Shown: positions 16,591-25,848 of the stretch, in pieces | Position numbering within the stretch: the stretch's first letter is position 1 | Layout: each line of letters begins with the position of its first letter | NCBI RefSeq assembly: GCF_004799665.1 | Contig: NZ_CP031310.1 | Location: forward strand, 124,001-188,000 | Source: Halapricum salinum | GTDB taxonomy: Archaea > Halobacteriota > Halobacteria > Halobacteriales > Haloarculaceae | Length of the DNA: 64,000 bases | Direction of reading: 5' to 3' | Program-made: the position numbers and the translations under genes | Notes under the pieces: model-generated | Seen by the model: only the letters and a program-made list of their open reading frames with translations | Database searches by the model: none | Told to the model about the DNA's origin: nothing

Positions 16591-16899
16591 GTGCTCCCCG
16601 ACATCACCGTCTTCGGCCAGTACACGTACCTCGTCACGGAACTGCTCTGGGGGACGGTCGCGCTCGCGCTGATCGCCTACGCAGGCGTCTACCGCGAGGC
16701 CGCCCGGACGATCCTCGTGCTCTACCCCTTCGCGCTCGTCTGGGACTGGTACACCCTCGAAGTCGGCGTCTTCGAGATTCCTCTCCGAACGGGCGTCGAG
16801 CTGCTCGGGGTTCCGATCGAGGAACACATCTTCATGATCGTCGTCCCCGCGATGGTCGTCGGGACCTACGAAACGCTCGCGATTCTGTTGGACGAGTAA
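16591..16899 (+). CDS. Single-repeat lycopene cyclase domain membrane protein
   Basis: 102 residues from GTG 16591, with three hydrophobic helices (TYLVTELLWGTVALALIAYA, ARTILVLYPFALVWDW, and IFMIVVPAMVVGTYETLAIL). The motif VPIEEHIFMIVVPAMVVG matches the P-x-E-E-x-x-F signature of CrtYcd-type lycopene beta-cyclases. Canonical archaeal CrtY carries two such repeats in about 230 residues; this protein has one and would need to dimerise to make a full site. It may act in carotenoid or bacterioruberin-related metabolism, but single-repeat homologues have no proven activity. Neighbours are not carotenoid genes. Confidence 0.7.
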   Translation: MLPDITVFGQYTYLVTELLWGTVALALIAYAGVYREAARTILVLYPFALVWDWYTLEVGVFEIPLRTGVELLGVPIEEHIFMIVVPAMVVGTYETLAILLDE

Positions 16900-17044
16900 G
16901 TCGACTCAGTTGGAAGAAGTCTCGAGAACTACGTTCCACGGGGGAGACGTCCATCCTATAGAGTCTGACAACTGACCCGAACTTACATGTCACTGGACCG
17001 TGCGCCTTCCGACAAGCTGGCTCTCGGGGCCAGCGGTGAAACTC

Positions 17045-17827
17045 ATGGCAAACCAACCACCGAACCAACCACAAGGATCGTCCCAACAGACACAGGGACA
17101 AGGCCAGCAACAGCCGCCACAGCAACCCCCACAACAACCACCCCAACAGCAACCGCCACAACAGCAGCCACCGCAGGGGCCGCCCGGCGGAGGGCCGAGA
17201 GGTGGACGCCGACCGTCACGCGGTGGCGGGAGCGACGCGTTGGTAAACGCCGGGAAAGTGGCCGTCGCTATCGCGGTCGTCGGCGTCGCGATCGGACTGG
17301 TACCGCTGTTGTTCGGCTTCGTCGGTGACACCCACGCACTCTACGGGAGCGAGGAGGCGATCGACCGGTACGACAATCGATTCGAGGACGTCCCGTCTGA
17401 GCAGCGCGATCAGGCCGAGCAACGAGAGGCTGCACAGCAACAGCAGAGCCTCGTACGGTTCGTCGTAGGAGGGGCGGGCGCCACATTCTCGTCGTCGTAC
17501 TGGCCGGGCTATCTGCAACTACTCGCAATCGTAGTGTCTGGACTCGTGGGCGCTCTCGTCGCCGTCCGCGTCTCCGGTGAGACGAGTGAGGTGCTCCTCA
17601 CAGCTGGCGGCGGTGCCCTGGTCGGTGCGTTCCTGTTCGTCTTCCTGTCGGCGTTCCTGGCGATACAGGGCTGGGAGACCGTCCCGGAAGCAGCCAGGCA
17701 AAGCGAAACGGTGAGCGAGGCGTCGCTACGGTACGGCGCACTCCTGATCAACTCGATCGTGATCGGCGTCCTCGGCGCGGTCGCGAGTGTCGGGAGTGCC
17801 TTCTTCACCCACCAGCTCGGCGAGTAA
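17045..17827 (+). CDS. Four-helix membrane protein with Pro/Gln-rich N-terminus
   Basis: 260 residues from ATG 17045. The first 65 residues are low complexity, with runs of Gln and Pro (about residues 12-50) followed by a Gly/Arg-rich stretch (GGPRGGRRPSRGGG). Four hydrophobic helices follow: VAVAIAVVGVAIGLVPLLFG, LQLLAIVVSGLVGALVAV, ALVGAFLFVFLSAFLAIQG, and LINSIVIGVLGAVASVG. A Gln-rich loop lies between the first two. No catalytic motif. The gene is convergent with the enoyl-CoA hydratase with one base between stops. A scaffold or envelope role is a guess. Confidence 0.7.
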   Translation: MANQPPNQPQGSSQQTQGQGQQQPPQQPPQQPPQQQPPQQQPPQGPPGGGPRGGRRPSRGGGSDALVNAGKVAVAIAVVGVAIGLVPLLFGFVGDTHALYGSEEAIDRYDNRFEDVPSEQRDQAEQREAAQQQQSLVRFVVGGAGATFSSSYWPGYLQLLAIVVSGLVGALVAVRVSGETSEVLLTAGGGALVGAFLFVFLSAFLAIQGWETVPEAARQSETVSEASLRYGALLINSIVIGVLGAVASVGSAFFTHQLGE

Positions 17828-17828
17828 C

Positions 17829-18617
17829 TCACTCGCCCTGGAAATCCGGCTCGCCCTTCTCGAAAAAGGCCGTCACGCCGCGCGTGAAGTCATCGGTCTC
17901 GACCGCGCGGGCCATCGCCTCCTCTTCTGCCGAGAGCTGCTCGGGCAAGCTGTTGTGAAAACTCTGCAGCAACAGTCGTCGCGTGTCGGCGAACGCGGCG
18001 GTTGGCCCCGAAGCGAGTCTGTGAGCCATCTCGTCGAGTCGCGTCTCCAGGTCGTCGGCAGGGACGACCTCACTGGCGAGGCCGAGGTCGACGGCTTCCT
18101 CGGGACCGATCGGCTCGTCGAGCAGGACGATCTCCATTGCCTTCCGGAGGCCGACCAGCCGCGGGAGTATCCACGTGGTCCCGCCGTCGGCCGCGAGACC
18201 GAGTCGTTGATAGGCGAATTCGAGGCGGGCGTCCTCGGAGACGAGGACGATGTCCCCGTGGATCGCGATCCCGAAGCCGGCCCCGGCGGCGACGGCGTTG
18301 ACACCAGTGACGATCGGCACGCCGGCCGCGTGGAGTTCGCGGATCGCCTCGTGGAGAACGCCCGCAACGCGGCGGAGTTGTGTCGGGTCGTCGCCCTGGA
18401 ACGTTCGGACGTCCGCGCCGGCACAGAAGCCGTTCTCCGATCCGGTGAGCGCGATCGCGCGGACGGGCCACTCGTCGTTACAGCGGATCGCCACCTCCAG
18501 TAACTCCTCGACCATCTTCGGCGTGAACGCGTTGAACGGGGCGTCGGTGTCCATCTGGACGTGACAGACCGCGTCCGTAACGGTCACATCGAGTTCCTCG
18601 TACTCGGGTGTCGGCAT
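17829..18617 (-). CDS. Enoyl-CoA hydratase/isomerase family protein
   Basis: 262 residues. Crotonase fold: the oxyanion-hole strands are FCAGADVRTFQGDD and VNAVAAGAGFGIAIHGDIVL, with GLAADGGTTWILPRLVG completing the active site; the Asp in the last motif sits where hydratases often have Glu. It probably acts on acyl-CoA in beta-oxidation or a related path. Exact substrate is not readable. The Rieske-fusion gene lies upstream in the same orientation, 107 bases away, but no functional link is evident. Confidence 0.88.
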   Translation of the reverse strand: MPTPEYEELDVTVTDAVCHVQMDTDAPFNAFTPKMVEELLEVAIRCNDEWPVRAIALTGSENGFCAGADVRTFQGDDPTQLRRVAGVLHEAIRELHAAGVPIVTGVNAVAAGAGFGIAIHGDIVLVSEDARLEFAYQRLGLAADGGTTWILPRLVGLRKAMEIVLLDEPIGPEEAVDLGLASEVVPADDLETRLDEMAHRLASGPTAAFADTRRLLLQSFHNSLPEQLSAEEEAMARAVETDDFTRGVTAFFEKGEPDFQGE

Positions 18618-18724
18618 GGCACAGACATCGACAGGAGCGGTGAAAGACGTTTGGCCTATCGTGACAATTGAAACGATTCCACACCGATCGCGCTGTTGTC
18701 GTGCGATCGTGTGTGCAGTGATTT

Positions 18725-20470
18725 TTAATGGCTACTATCGCCCTCGTGGATCGATTCACCCTCGAACAGTCGGCGGGCGATCGAGAACGTCTGTTCGCGC
18801 TCGCGCCGGGTCGGGAAGTGCGCGGCCATGTAGCGTGCGGTCGCCAGCAACGGGAGTCGCTGTTCTTCCCGTGCGTCGGCCCGCTCGGCGCGCTCGATGG
18901 CGACTTCCAGACTCTGGAGCGTGTGAAAGCCCGCGTCTTCCCGGAGCAGTCCCTCGCCGAGCGTCTGGATCAGCGCGTCGACGTCCCCGCCCGAAGCGAA
19001 GTGGTCGGCGACGAGCGACCCGGCCTCGTTCACGCGACCCTGTTGGTCGAACGTCTCCAGGAGCGCCTCACGGACGGCTTCGGGGTCGCTGTCTGGACCA
19101 CCATCGGGAATCGGTGCGGCTGGCTGGTTCAGGAAACGATCGAGATAGACCGACACCGCGCCGTCGAACGCGGGTCGGTAGGCCTCGACGGCGTCGGTCC
19201 GCAGCGCGAACTTTTGGGCTGCGTTGGCGTACGTGTAGGTGTGGTGGACGGTGTTCCAGTCGCCGAACTCGTTGCTGGTCGCGAACTGTGCGACTCGCCG
19301 GGTCGCGGCGTCGGCAACCGCGTCGGTGAGTTGGGGAGCGGTCGCGCCCGCTTTGATCGCGTCAGTCAACGCGTCGACGATCGCGTGCGGGTCGTCCCCG
19401 AGGAGGACGTCGACAAAGTCGTCCGGCCGCGTCCACTCGGTGCCCTCGCCAGCCGCGACGAGGCCGTCCAGTCGCTCGTGGGCGTCGAAGACCAGCTGAG
19501 CGACGTCGATCGGCTGTCTCCAGGAGGAGGTCTCCTCGGCGCGTGAGCCATCGGTGAGTTGCGGGACGACCGACGCGAGGACGTCGGGCGCTTCCGACCA
19601 GCCGACGTGTTCCAGCGTCTCGAAGGCCTTGTTCCAGAAATCCAGGGTATGGCTCGAATTCATGTAGAGGTGGTCGGTCGCGGCGGCGACGACGATCTCG
19701 GCGACCGCTTCGGGAGGGAGCGTCGCAGCGGCCGTCCGGAGACAGCGCTCGGCACCATCTTCGTCCCGGACCTCGCAGGTCTCGCGGAACCACGACTTGA
19801 GGCGGTCTTTCGAGAGGTCCTGGTTGCCGAGCGCGTACTGATCGAACCGCGGCGGTTCACCGGAACAGTTGTCGGCGACTTCGCCGATTCCGACGTACAT
19901 CGCGCGCTGGCGGTCGACGCGGTCGAGGTGGTCGTAGAGGTTCGCCATCGCGCCCAGCGTCGTGAGCCCGCGGCCCCACCCCGCGTCGCGGTAGGTCGTC
20001 CCGAACGAGACGGCCGTGTCGAGCGGCGTCTGGAATCCCTCACCGAGGTCGTCGAGGTGGATGACAGCCTTGGCGGTCACCAGCGAGAGGTTCTCCTGCA
20101 TGCCGTCGACCAGTCGGTTGCGCCAGTGTGTCTCCGGGGGGACGTCGGGTTCGGGATCGGGGTCGACGTACACCTGGCCGTCCTCGATGGCAGTCGGAAA
20201 GGTCTGGACGTCGTCGGCCCAGATGTCGAAGGTGTCCCCGCAGGCCAGTTCGAACCGCGCGTGGTGCCAGTGACACGTGAGAATGCCGTCTTCGACTGTG
20301 CCCTCCGTGAGTGGAAAGCCCATGTGCGGACAGCGGTTGTCGACGGCGTAGACCTCGTCCCCGTGGTGAAACAGCGCAACGTGGCGATTCTGGGGGCTGG
20401 CGAGCAGTCGGCCCTCCTCGCGGAGGTCGGCCAGATCGGCGACTGGGACGTAGCTATCGTCGACGGACAT
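18725..20470 (-). CDS. Rieske [2Fe-2S] domain fused to a large helical domain of unknown function
   Basis: 581 residues from ATG 20470 (MSVDDSYVPVADLADL). Residues 1-110 are a Rieske ferredoxin-like domain with both cluster motifs, CPHMG and CHWHHARF, 16 residues apart. The remaining 470 residues are mainly helical and His-rich: HLDDLGEGFQTPLDTAVSFG, MYVGIGEVADNCSG, YMNSSHTLDFWNKAFETLEH, and NTVHHTYTYANAAQKFAL. I do not recognise this domain. Conserved-looking His and Asp/Glu residues hint at a second metal site, which would make the protein an oxygenase or oxidase with its own electron carrier, but this is inference. Confidence 0.75.
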   Translation of the reverse strand: MSVDDSYVPVADLADLREEGRLLASPQNRHVALFHHGDEVYAVDNRCPHMGFPLTEGTVEDGILTCHWHHARFELACGDTFDIWADDVQTFPTAIEDGQVYVDPDPEPDVPPETHWRNRLVDGMQENLSLVTAKAVIHLDDLGEGFQTPLDTAVSFGTTYRDAGWGRGLTTLGAMANLYDHLDRVDRQRAMYVGIGEVADNCSGEPPRFDQYALGNQDLSKDRLKSWFRETCEVRDEDGAERCLRTAAATLPPEAVAEIVVAAATDHLYMNSSHTLDFWNKAFETLEHVGWSEAPDVLASVVPQLTDGSRAEETSSWRQPIDVAQLVFDAHERLDGLVAAGEGTEWTRPDDFVDVLLGDDPHAIVDALTDAIKAGATAPQLTDAVADAATRRVAQFATSNEFGDWNTVHHTYTYANAAQKFALRTDAVEAYRPAFDGAVSVYLDRFLNQPAAPIPDGGPDSDPEAVREALLETFDQQGRVNEAGSLVADHFASGGDVDALIQTLGEGLLREDAGFHTLQSLEVAIERAERADAREEQRLPLLATARYMAAHFPTRREREQTFSIARRLFEGESIHEGDSSH

Positions 20471-20597
20471 GTATGTGGAGTGGTGCCACGCCACTAAATG
20501 CGTTCCCTGAAGCGCGTTTTTGTGATTCGACTGACAACCGAAAACAGATGGATTTATCAACCAGCTTCGAAAACGAACGCGACGAGTACGAATGGGA

Positions 20598-21290
20598 ATG
20601 GATCGACGTGACGCGCTCCGCGTCGTGGGTGGAGTATCGATTGCAGGACTGGCCGGGTGTTCGATGCTCGGCGGCGGTTCGGACGACGGGTCCAGTGGTG
20701 GGGCGTTGTTCAGCGAGTCCTTCGAGGCCAACGGGGTGCCCGGGACAATGAACGACGACAGTCAGCAGAACGCGAGCGTCTCGATCACCTCCGACCTCGC
20801 CAGCGACGGTTCGCAGTCGCTCGGGATGGCGTCGACACCTGGAACGAGTACCAGCGCAAAAGTCACGACCACGGAGTCGTTCGCTGGGGCGGGGAAGCAC
20901 GCTGTCGACCTCTACAAGGTCGCCGACGACGTCGACGAGGGCGGCTGTCGACTCCGCCTGCTCGACGCGAACACCGACGCCGAAGTCAGCCTGTTCGACA
21001 TCGACTACTACGGCGGCGTCAGTTTCGAGGAGAAAGACGAGAACGGCGATCGGATCGCTCAGTCGTCGTTCGGCGCTCGACTGTCGAACGAGGAGTGGCA
21101 CGAACTCTCGATCACCGTCAGTGAAGAGGGCCTCACCTTCGCAGTCGACGAGCAGAAAACGAGCTATCAACCGAGCCTGTCGTGGGCCGACCGCGATGTC
21201 GTCGTCCAGCTCAACGCCAACGTCTGGGGTGGCGCGTGGGGGTCGAAACTCGACGTCCGCTTCGACAATCTGCGCATCTCCGACCTGTAG
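20598..21290 (+). CDS. Tat-exported lipoprotein with jelly-roll (LamG-like) domain
   Basis: 230 residues from ATG 20598; an ATG two codons earlier is equally possible. The N-terminus MDRRDALRVVGGVSIAGLAG followed by Cys is a twin-arginine signal with a lipobox, so the mature protein is lipid-anchored outside the cell. The rest is a beta-sandwich: HAVDLYKVADDVDEGG, LSNEEWHELSITVSEEGLTF, and KLDVRFDNLRISDL at the end, the usual closing strand of concanavalin-like/LamG folds. It may bind carbohydrate. TATA-like ATTTATC at about 20552-20558 serves it. DnaJ follows in the same direction after 70 bases. Confidence 0.78.
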   Translation: MDRRDALRVVGGVSIAGLAGCSMLGGGSDDGSSGGALFSESFEANGVPGTMNDDSQQNASVSITSDLASDGSQSLGMASTPGTSTSAKVTTTESFAGAGKHAVDLYKVADDVDEGGCRLRLLDANTDAEVSLFDIDYYGGVSFEEKDENGDRIAQSSFGARLSNEEWHELSITVSEEGLTFAVDEQKTSYQPSLSWADRDVVVQLNANVWGGAWGSKLDVRFDNLRISDL

Positions 21291-21360
21291 TGCCAGCGGC
21301 GCGGTTCGAAGTCGGACCCGGGCTTTTCAAGTGTCTCAATCGAGTACCGCCCAATAACCA

Positions 21361-22521
21361 ATGAGCGAGGACTTCTACGACATTCTGGGGGTCTCCCGTG
21401 ACGCCGACGCCGACGAGATCCAGGAGGCCTACCGGGAGAAGGCCAGAGAGTATCACCCAGACGTCAGTGACGATCCGAACGCCGAGGAGAAATTCAAGAA
21501 AGCAAAGAAGGCAAAGGAGGTCCTGACGGACGAGGAGAAACGCCAGGCCTACGACCAGATGGGGCACGAGCGCTTCGAGCAGGCCGAGAAACACGGCGGC
21601 TTCGACGGCCAGGGCGGCGCTGGCGGTCGCGGCGGTATGGGCGGCGACCCCTTCGGCGGTGGCGGCGGGTTCAACATGCAAGACATCTTCGACCAGTTCT
21701 TCGGCGGGGGCGGCCGCGGCGGCCGCGACGGTAATCGCCCACAACAGGGTCAGGACCTGAAAACCCGTCTGGAGGTCGATCTCGAAGACGCCTACGAGGG
21801 CGTCGAGAAGCAGCTGACCATCAGGCGGCCCGAACGCTGTGGGGACTGCGACGGCAGCGGTCACCCGCCGGGCTCGGACAGCCAGACGTGCCCGGAGTGT
21901 GACGGGCGCGGGCAGGTCACACAGGTCCAGCAAACCCCCATGGGGCGCGTCCAGCAGACGACGACCTGCCGCCGCTGTGGCGGTGAGGGGACCCTCTACG
22001 AGGAGACGTGTTCGACCTGCCGCGGCGAGGGAATCGTCCGTAACGAGGCGACGCTGACCGTGGAAGTACCTGCGGGGATCCGAGACGGACAGACCCTCCG
22101 AATGGACGGCGAGGGCGCGCCTGGTGAGAACGGCGGTCCCAACGGCGACCTGCTGGTGGATATCGCGATCCGCGAGCACGACACCTTCGAGCGCGAGGGC
22201 GACGATCTTCGCCTGCGTGAGGCGGTCTCGTTCCCCCAGGCGGTCTTCGGCGACACGATCGAAGTGGAGACGCTGGACGGCGACGTCGAGTTCGAGGTCC
22301 CGGCCGGAACCCAGAGCGGCGAGACCTTCCGGCTGGAGGGCAAGGGCATGCCCCGACTCCGTCGGCGCGGCCACGGCGACCTCTTCGTGACGGTCCAGAT
22401 CTACACGCCCGATAGCCTCAACAGCGAACAGCGCGAGGCGCTGGAGGCGTTCGCGGAGGCCGGCGGCGAGGAGATCGACGTCGAACAGGGCTTCTTCGAG
22501 AAGCTGAAGAACAGTTTCTGA
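21361..22521 (+). CDS. dnaJ: Chaperone protein DnaJ
   Basis: 386 residues, type I DnaJ. J domain residues 1-70 with HPD (EYHPDVSDDP) that stimulates DnaK; Gly/Phe-rich linker at about 80-125 (GGAGGRGGMGG); zinc domain with four CxxCxGxG-type repeats (CGDCDGSG, CPECDGRG, CRRCGGEG, CSTCRGEG); and a substrate-binding C-terminal region ending EQGFFEKLKNSF. Haloarchaeal dnaJ often lies close to dnaK and grpE; neither is within this window, so it is at least not directly linked here. TATA-like GCTTTTCAAG lies about 35 bases upstream. Confidence 0.97.
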   Translation: MSEDFYDILGVSRDADADEIQEAYREKAREYHPDVSDDPNAEEKFKKAKKAKEVLTDEEKRQAYDQMGHERFEQAEKHGGFDGQGGAGGRGGMGGDPFGGGGGFNMQDIFDQFFGGGGRGGRDGNRPQQGQDLKTRLEVDLEDAYEGVEKQLTIRRPERCGDCDGSGHPPGSDSQTCPECDGRGQVTQVQQTPMGRVQQTTTCRRCGGEGTLYEETCSTCRGEGIVRNEATLTVEVPAGIRDGQTLRMDGEGAPGENGGPNGDLLVDIAIREHDTFEREGDDLRLREAVSFPQAVFGDTIEVETLDGDVEFEVPAGTQSGETFRLEGKGMPRLRRRGHGDLFVTVQIYTPDSLNSEQREALEAFAEAGGEEIDVEQGFFEKLKNSF

Positions 22522-22543
22522 GAGTAATCACTATGAGTTCGGG

Positions 22544-25500
22544 CTAGGTGGCTCGCGCTCTCGCGACGAACTGCCGGGCGACGTTCTGCTGGTCGGCTTC
22601 ATCAGCCCCGACAGTCAGATCCACGGAGACAGTGACCGGCGCGCTGTGGCGCTGGATCGTCACCGAGACGGTGTAGTTGCTGTCGTCGAGAGTGACCGGG
22701 AACGAGCGGTTGTAGTTCCCGTTCGTGACGTTCAGCGTCGTCGCGTTGACGGGACCCGACGTGTTAGTGACCGACACCGCCATCCTGTTGGTCTGGGGGA
22801 GGCTGAAGTTCTCGGCGTCGTTGGTCAGGTTGAGGCGTAACTCGCCTGCCGACTCGTCGTACGTCGGCCCGTAGCTGACGTTCAACGAGACGTTTCGCTT
22901 GACGAACGGCTTCTCCTCCGAGTAGTGCTTGCCGTTGGCCTCGATCGTAACGTTGGCGGTGTAGGTTCCGTTGTCTTCGTCGAAGGCGATCGAGCGGTTG
23001 TAGGCTCCATCGGTGACGTTCACCACCGTGGAGTCACCGGTGGGGAAGTCGTCCTCTAACCACTCGACCACCATCGTCGTCTCCTCGGGGAGGTCGAACC
23101 CGGCGGCTGCGTTCGTCATGTTGAACGCCACTTCACCGCTCGTCGCGTTGTACTCGGGACCCTCGCTGAATTTCAGCGAGACATTTCGATAGACGAACGA
23201 CTGTTCCACCGAATAGCCTTGGCCGTCGCCATCGATCACCACAGACAGGTTATACGTCCCTTTTTCGAGGTCGACCTCGTCGATCGAGGCGGTGTAATTG
23301 CCATCGGTGACCGGGATGTCCTCAGACACTTTCTGACTGTCATCGTCGCTGACTAGGACATTCATCGTCGTCTCCTCGGGGAGATCGAACCCGTCGGCAG
23401 CGTTCGTCATGTTGAACGTCACCTGCTTGGCCGTCGCGTTGTAGTCGGGCCCATCGGCGAACGCCAGGTCGGTCTTCCGGTTGACGAACGAGCCGTTGAC
23501 GGTGTATGTCTGGTCGCCGTGGATGAGCGTTACCATGAGGTCGTAGTGGCCATCGGTGATCTCGGGATCAATCCGTTTCGGGTACTTCCCGTTCGTGACG
23601 TCGGAGGAATCGCGGAACACCTCCACCCCGGATTCGTTCAGGACCGAGACGTTCATCGTGGCTTCTTCAGGTAGCGGCTTCCTGTTGTGCATCTCGTTTG
23701 TCAGACCGAACGTCACCTTGCCGGTCGTCTCGTTGTGCGAAGGTTCGTCGCTAAACCCGAGGTAGACGTCCGAGACGTTGAACGGGACTGTCGTCTCGTT
23801 CTCGGCGTCGAACGTCGGATCTTCGACCAGCACTTCGAGACCGTATTGACCGGCTTCGAGAATACCGGGATCGAGTTGCTGTGATTCACCCTCGATCGCG
23901 CCGAACGAATAGGTCCGGCTAACTCTCACCGAATCTCCCTCCATAACATCCACCGTGACGTTCGCGTCGGCCGGAACCGACCCGCCGATCGACTGGAGAG
24001 TGAAACTGACGTTTCTGGTCGGCGGGTCATACGTCGGTGGCGACGGGGATTCGACCGAGAGCGGTCTGGTAGTCACGGCGAACGTCTCGTTGATCGACTC
24101 TTCTGTCGCAGACGCCAACGTCACGTCGAGCGTGTAGTTCCCCGGATCGAGGCCGTCCCCGATGGTGACGTTCATCGCCGATCCGATACGGCTCGAATCG
24201 TGATTCGTCAGTGGGACGTCAGTGATATTCGACGTCAGCGTCGCGTTCTCTGGGATCGTACTCTCGTTTCCCAGAGTGAACGTCACCTGCCGCGTCGCCG
24301 GGTCGTAGGACGGCGCCTGTCGGAACTGAAGCCCGACCGAGAGGGCCGCTTCGGGGACATTGAAGGACTTGGTTATCGTTCGACTCTCCCCGTCGTGTGT
24401 GAGGGCGACCCGCAGCGTGTGCTCCCCCGCTTCTGAGATCGTGTCGGGGAAGGACTCCGTCACGTTACCCCCGATCGAGACATCTGACCGCACATCTACC
24501 GAACTCCCAGACGGTGTGGTCCGCGTGACGTTCATGCTCGTGTTTCCGGCGAGCGAAGCGTCCACGTTTCGAAGATCGAAGGTGATGTCGTTGTTGTCGG
24601 AGTCGTAGCCAGCGTTTTCGATGGTCACCTGATCGAGCGACGAGGGTGTGGGCGTGGACGTGGACTGGTTTCCGGGAGTCACCGCCGTCTCAGTCGACAG
24701 CGTTCGGTTGTCGTAGGAGACGTTCACGCTGAGTCTGTACGTGGAGTTGGCGTCGAGCGTCGCGTTGTCGAACGTGAGTGTGTAGCTACCGTCTGTGACG
24801 GTCCACTCATTGCTCCAGTGTCTGGTCTGGTTGGAAAGTCTCGCCCCGACGATTGCTCGCTGGGGTAGCGAATCGTTCGCCGAAAGACTGAAGCTGAGTC
24901 GATTGTTCTGATACAACGAATTATCGACCTGAAGCTCGACTTCAGGGGCCGAAGCGTCGTCACCGCCGTCGTCACCACCGCCCATGAGTGGCAACCCATC
25001 GACGATCGGCATCCCGGCCAGCGCAGAGCCGTACAGGGCGAGCACTGTGAGCGCCAGTATGCCGAATACGCCGGCGATACCGTACACCTTCGTTCCGTGT
25101 CGGTCCAGCAACCCGGGATCCGACGCGACTGCCCCCGCGGGCTGGCGACGTTGCCGCCGGCGCTCCCGGAGGTTCTGGACTGCTTGCTCGGTCTCTCCGA
25201 GCAGCGTGACGCCGTTGTACGGCCCCTCCTCGATCACGATGGTGAAGTCCGAGAGCCGCGAACTGTCGGCGTTCTCGGCGATCACGACCGACCCGGCGTC
25301 GGCGGTCACTTCGAGTAACACGCCGAATGCGAGCCGATACGATCCAACGCCGACCTTCAGCGGTTGGGGCGCTTGCACGCCCGTCGTGGTCGCTTCGTCT
25401 TTGATCCCGAGCGTGCTCTCAGATGAGCCCCCAAGGGAACTCGACTGACTGTCCCGGAGGAGAGTCTTCAGGTCGTCGAGGTCGCGGGTGTTCGTCGGCG

Positions 25501-25846
25501 TTCGGCCCTGTTCGTTCTCGACCAGCAACTGAAAGATCGTCGTGTCGTCGGTCGAAGTCACCAGCTCCATCCCGTATTTCCCTTCGACCAGGTCGACCAG
25601 GTCGGCGTGGAACCCGCGTCCGATATCCCGGATCGAGTTCGCCCGGTAGACGGCGTAATACTGTTCCGAGCGGCTGGCTTCCGATTCTCGCGCCCGGAAG
25701 AAGACCGTGGCCTCGACCTCCGTGCCGCGGTCCTGGATCGCCAGTCGGACGCCGTCGAAGAAGAAGTCCTTGATGCGCTGATCGGGCGAGTCCGTCTCGC
25801 TGTCGAGGGGCTGACCCTGGGAGCCGTAGATTCTGATGTCCGACAT
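22544..25846 (-). CDS. Membrane-anchored surface protein with about eight Ig-like repeats (third gene of tubulin-like operon)
   Basis: 1100 residues from ATG 25846, just after the upstream gene's TGA at 25849-25851, with GAGGGTGA before it; GTG 25852 is an alternative. Residues 1-250 are cytoplasmic alpha/beta sequence without recognised motif, ending in a basic RERRRQRRQ stretch. One membrane helix follows at about 254-280 (KVYGIAGVFGILALTVLALY). Then come about eight beta-sandwich repeats of 90-95 residues, each with a P-x-Y-N/D-x-T/A start (GPDYNATAKQVTFNMTN, GPEYNATSGEVAFNMTN) and many N-x-S/T glycosylation sequons. Positive-inside topology puts the repeats outside the cell. The three-gene operon suggests it is the outward-facing partner of the GTPase-like and tubulin-like proteins. 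Function unknown. Confidence 0.8.
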   Translation of the reverse strand: MSDIRIYGSQGQPLDSETDSPDQRIKDFFFDGVRLAIQDRGTEVEATVFFRARESEASRSEQYYAVYRANSIRDIGRGFHADLVDLVEGKYGMELVTSTDDTTIFQLLVENEQGRTPTNTRDLDDLKTLLRDSQSSSLGGSSESTLGIKDEATTTGVQAPQPLKVGVGSYRLAFGVLLEVTADAGSVVIAENADSSRLSDFTIVIEEGPYNGVTLLGETEQAVQNLRERRRQRRQPAGAVASDPGLLDRHGTKVYGIAGVFGILALTVLALYGSALAGMPIVDGLPLMGGGDDGGDDASAPEVELQVDNSLYQNNRLSFSLSANDSLPQRAIVGARLSNQTRHWSNEWTVTDGSYTLTFDNATLDANSTYRLSVNVSYDNRTLSTETAVTPGNQSTSTPTPSSLDQVTIENAGYDSDNNDITFDLRNVDASLAGNTSMNVTRTTPSGSSVDVRSDVSIGGNVTESFPDTISEAGEHTLRVALTHDGESRTITKSFNVPEAALSVGLQFRQAPSYDPATRQVTFTLGNESTIPENATLTSNITDVPLTNHDSSRIGSAMNVTIGDGLDPGNYTLDVTLASATEESINETFAVTTRPLSVESPSPPTYDPPTRNVSFTLQSIGGSVPADANVTVDVMEGDSVRVSRTYSFGAIEGESQQLDPGILEAGQYGLEVLVEDPTFDAENETTVPFNVSDVYLGFSDEPSHNETTGKVTFGLTNEMHNRKPLPEEATMNVSVLNESGVEVFRDSSDVTNGKYPKRIDPEITDGHYDLMVTLIHGDQTYTVNGSFVNRKTDLAFADGPDYNATAKQVTFNMTNAADGFDLPEETTMNVLVSDDDSQKVSEDIPVTDGNYTASIDEVDLEKGTYNLSVVIDGDGQGYSVEQSFVYRNVSLKFSEGPEYNATSGEVAFNMTNAAAGFDLPEETTMVVEWLEDDFPTGDSTVVNVTDGAYNRSIAFDEDNGTYTANVTIEANGKHYSEEKPFVKRNVSLNVSYGPTYDESAGELRLNLTNDAENFSLPQTNRMAVSVTNTSGPVNATTLNVTNGNYNRSFPVTLDDSNYTVSVTIQRHSAPVTVSVDLTVGADEADQQNVARQFVARARAT

Positions 25847-25848
25847 CG

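Noticed and set aside
21291-21360. tRNA-like GGTTCGAAGTC before dnaJ
   Set aside because: A T-loop-like word only; no acceptor stem, D arm or anticodon arm can be folded around it.
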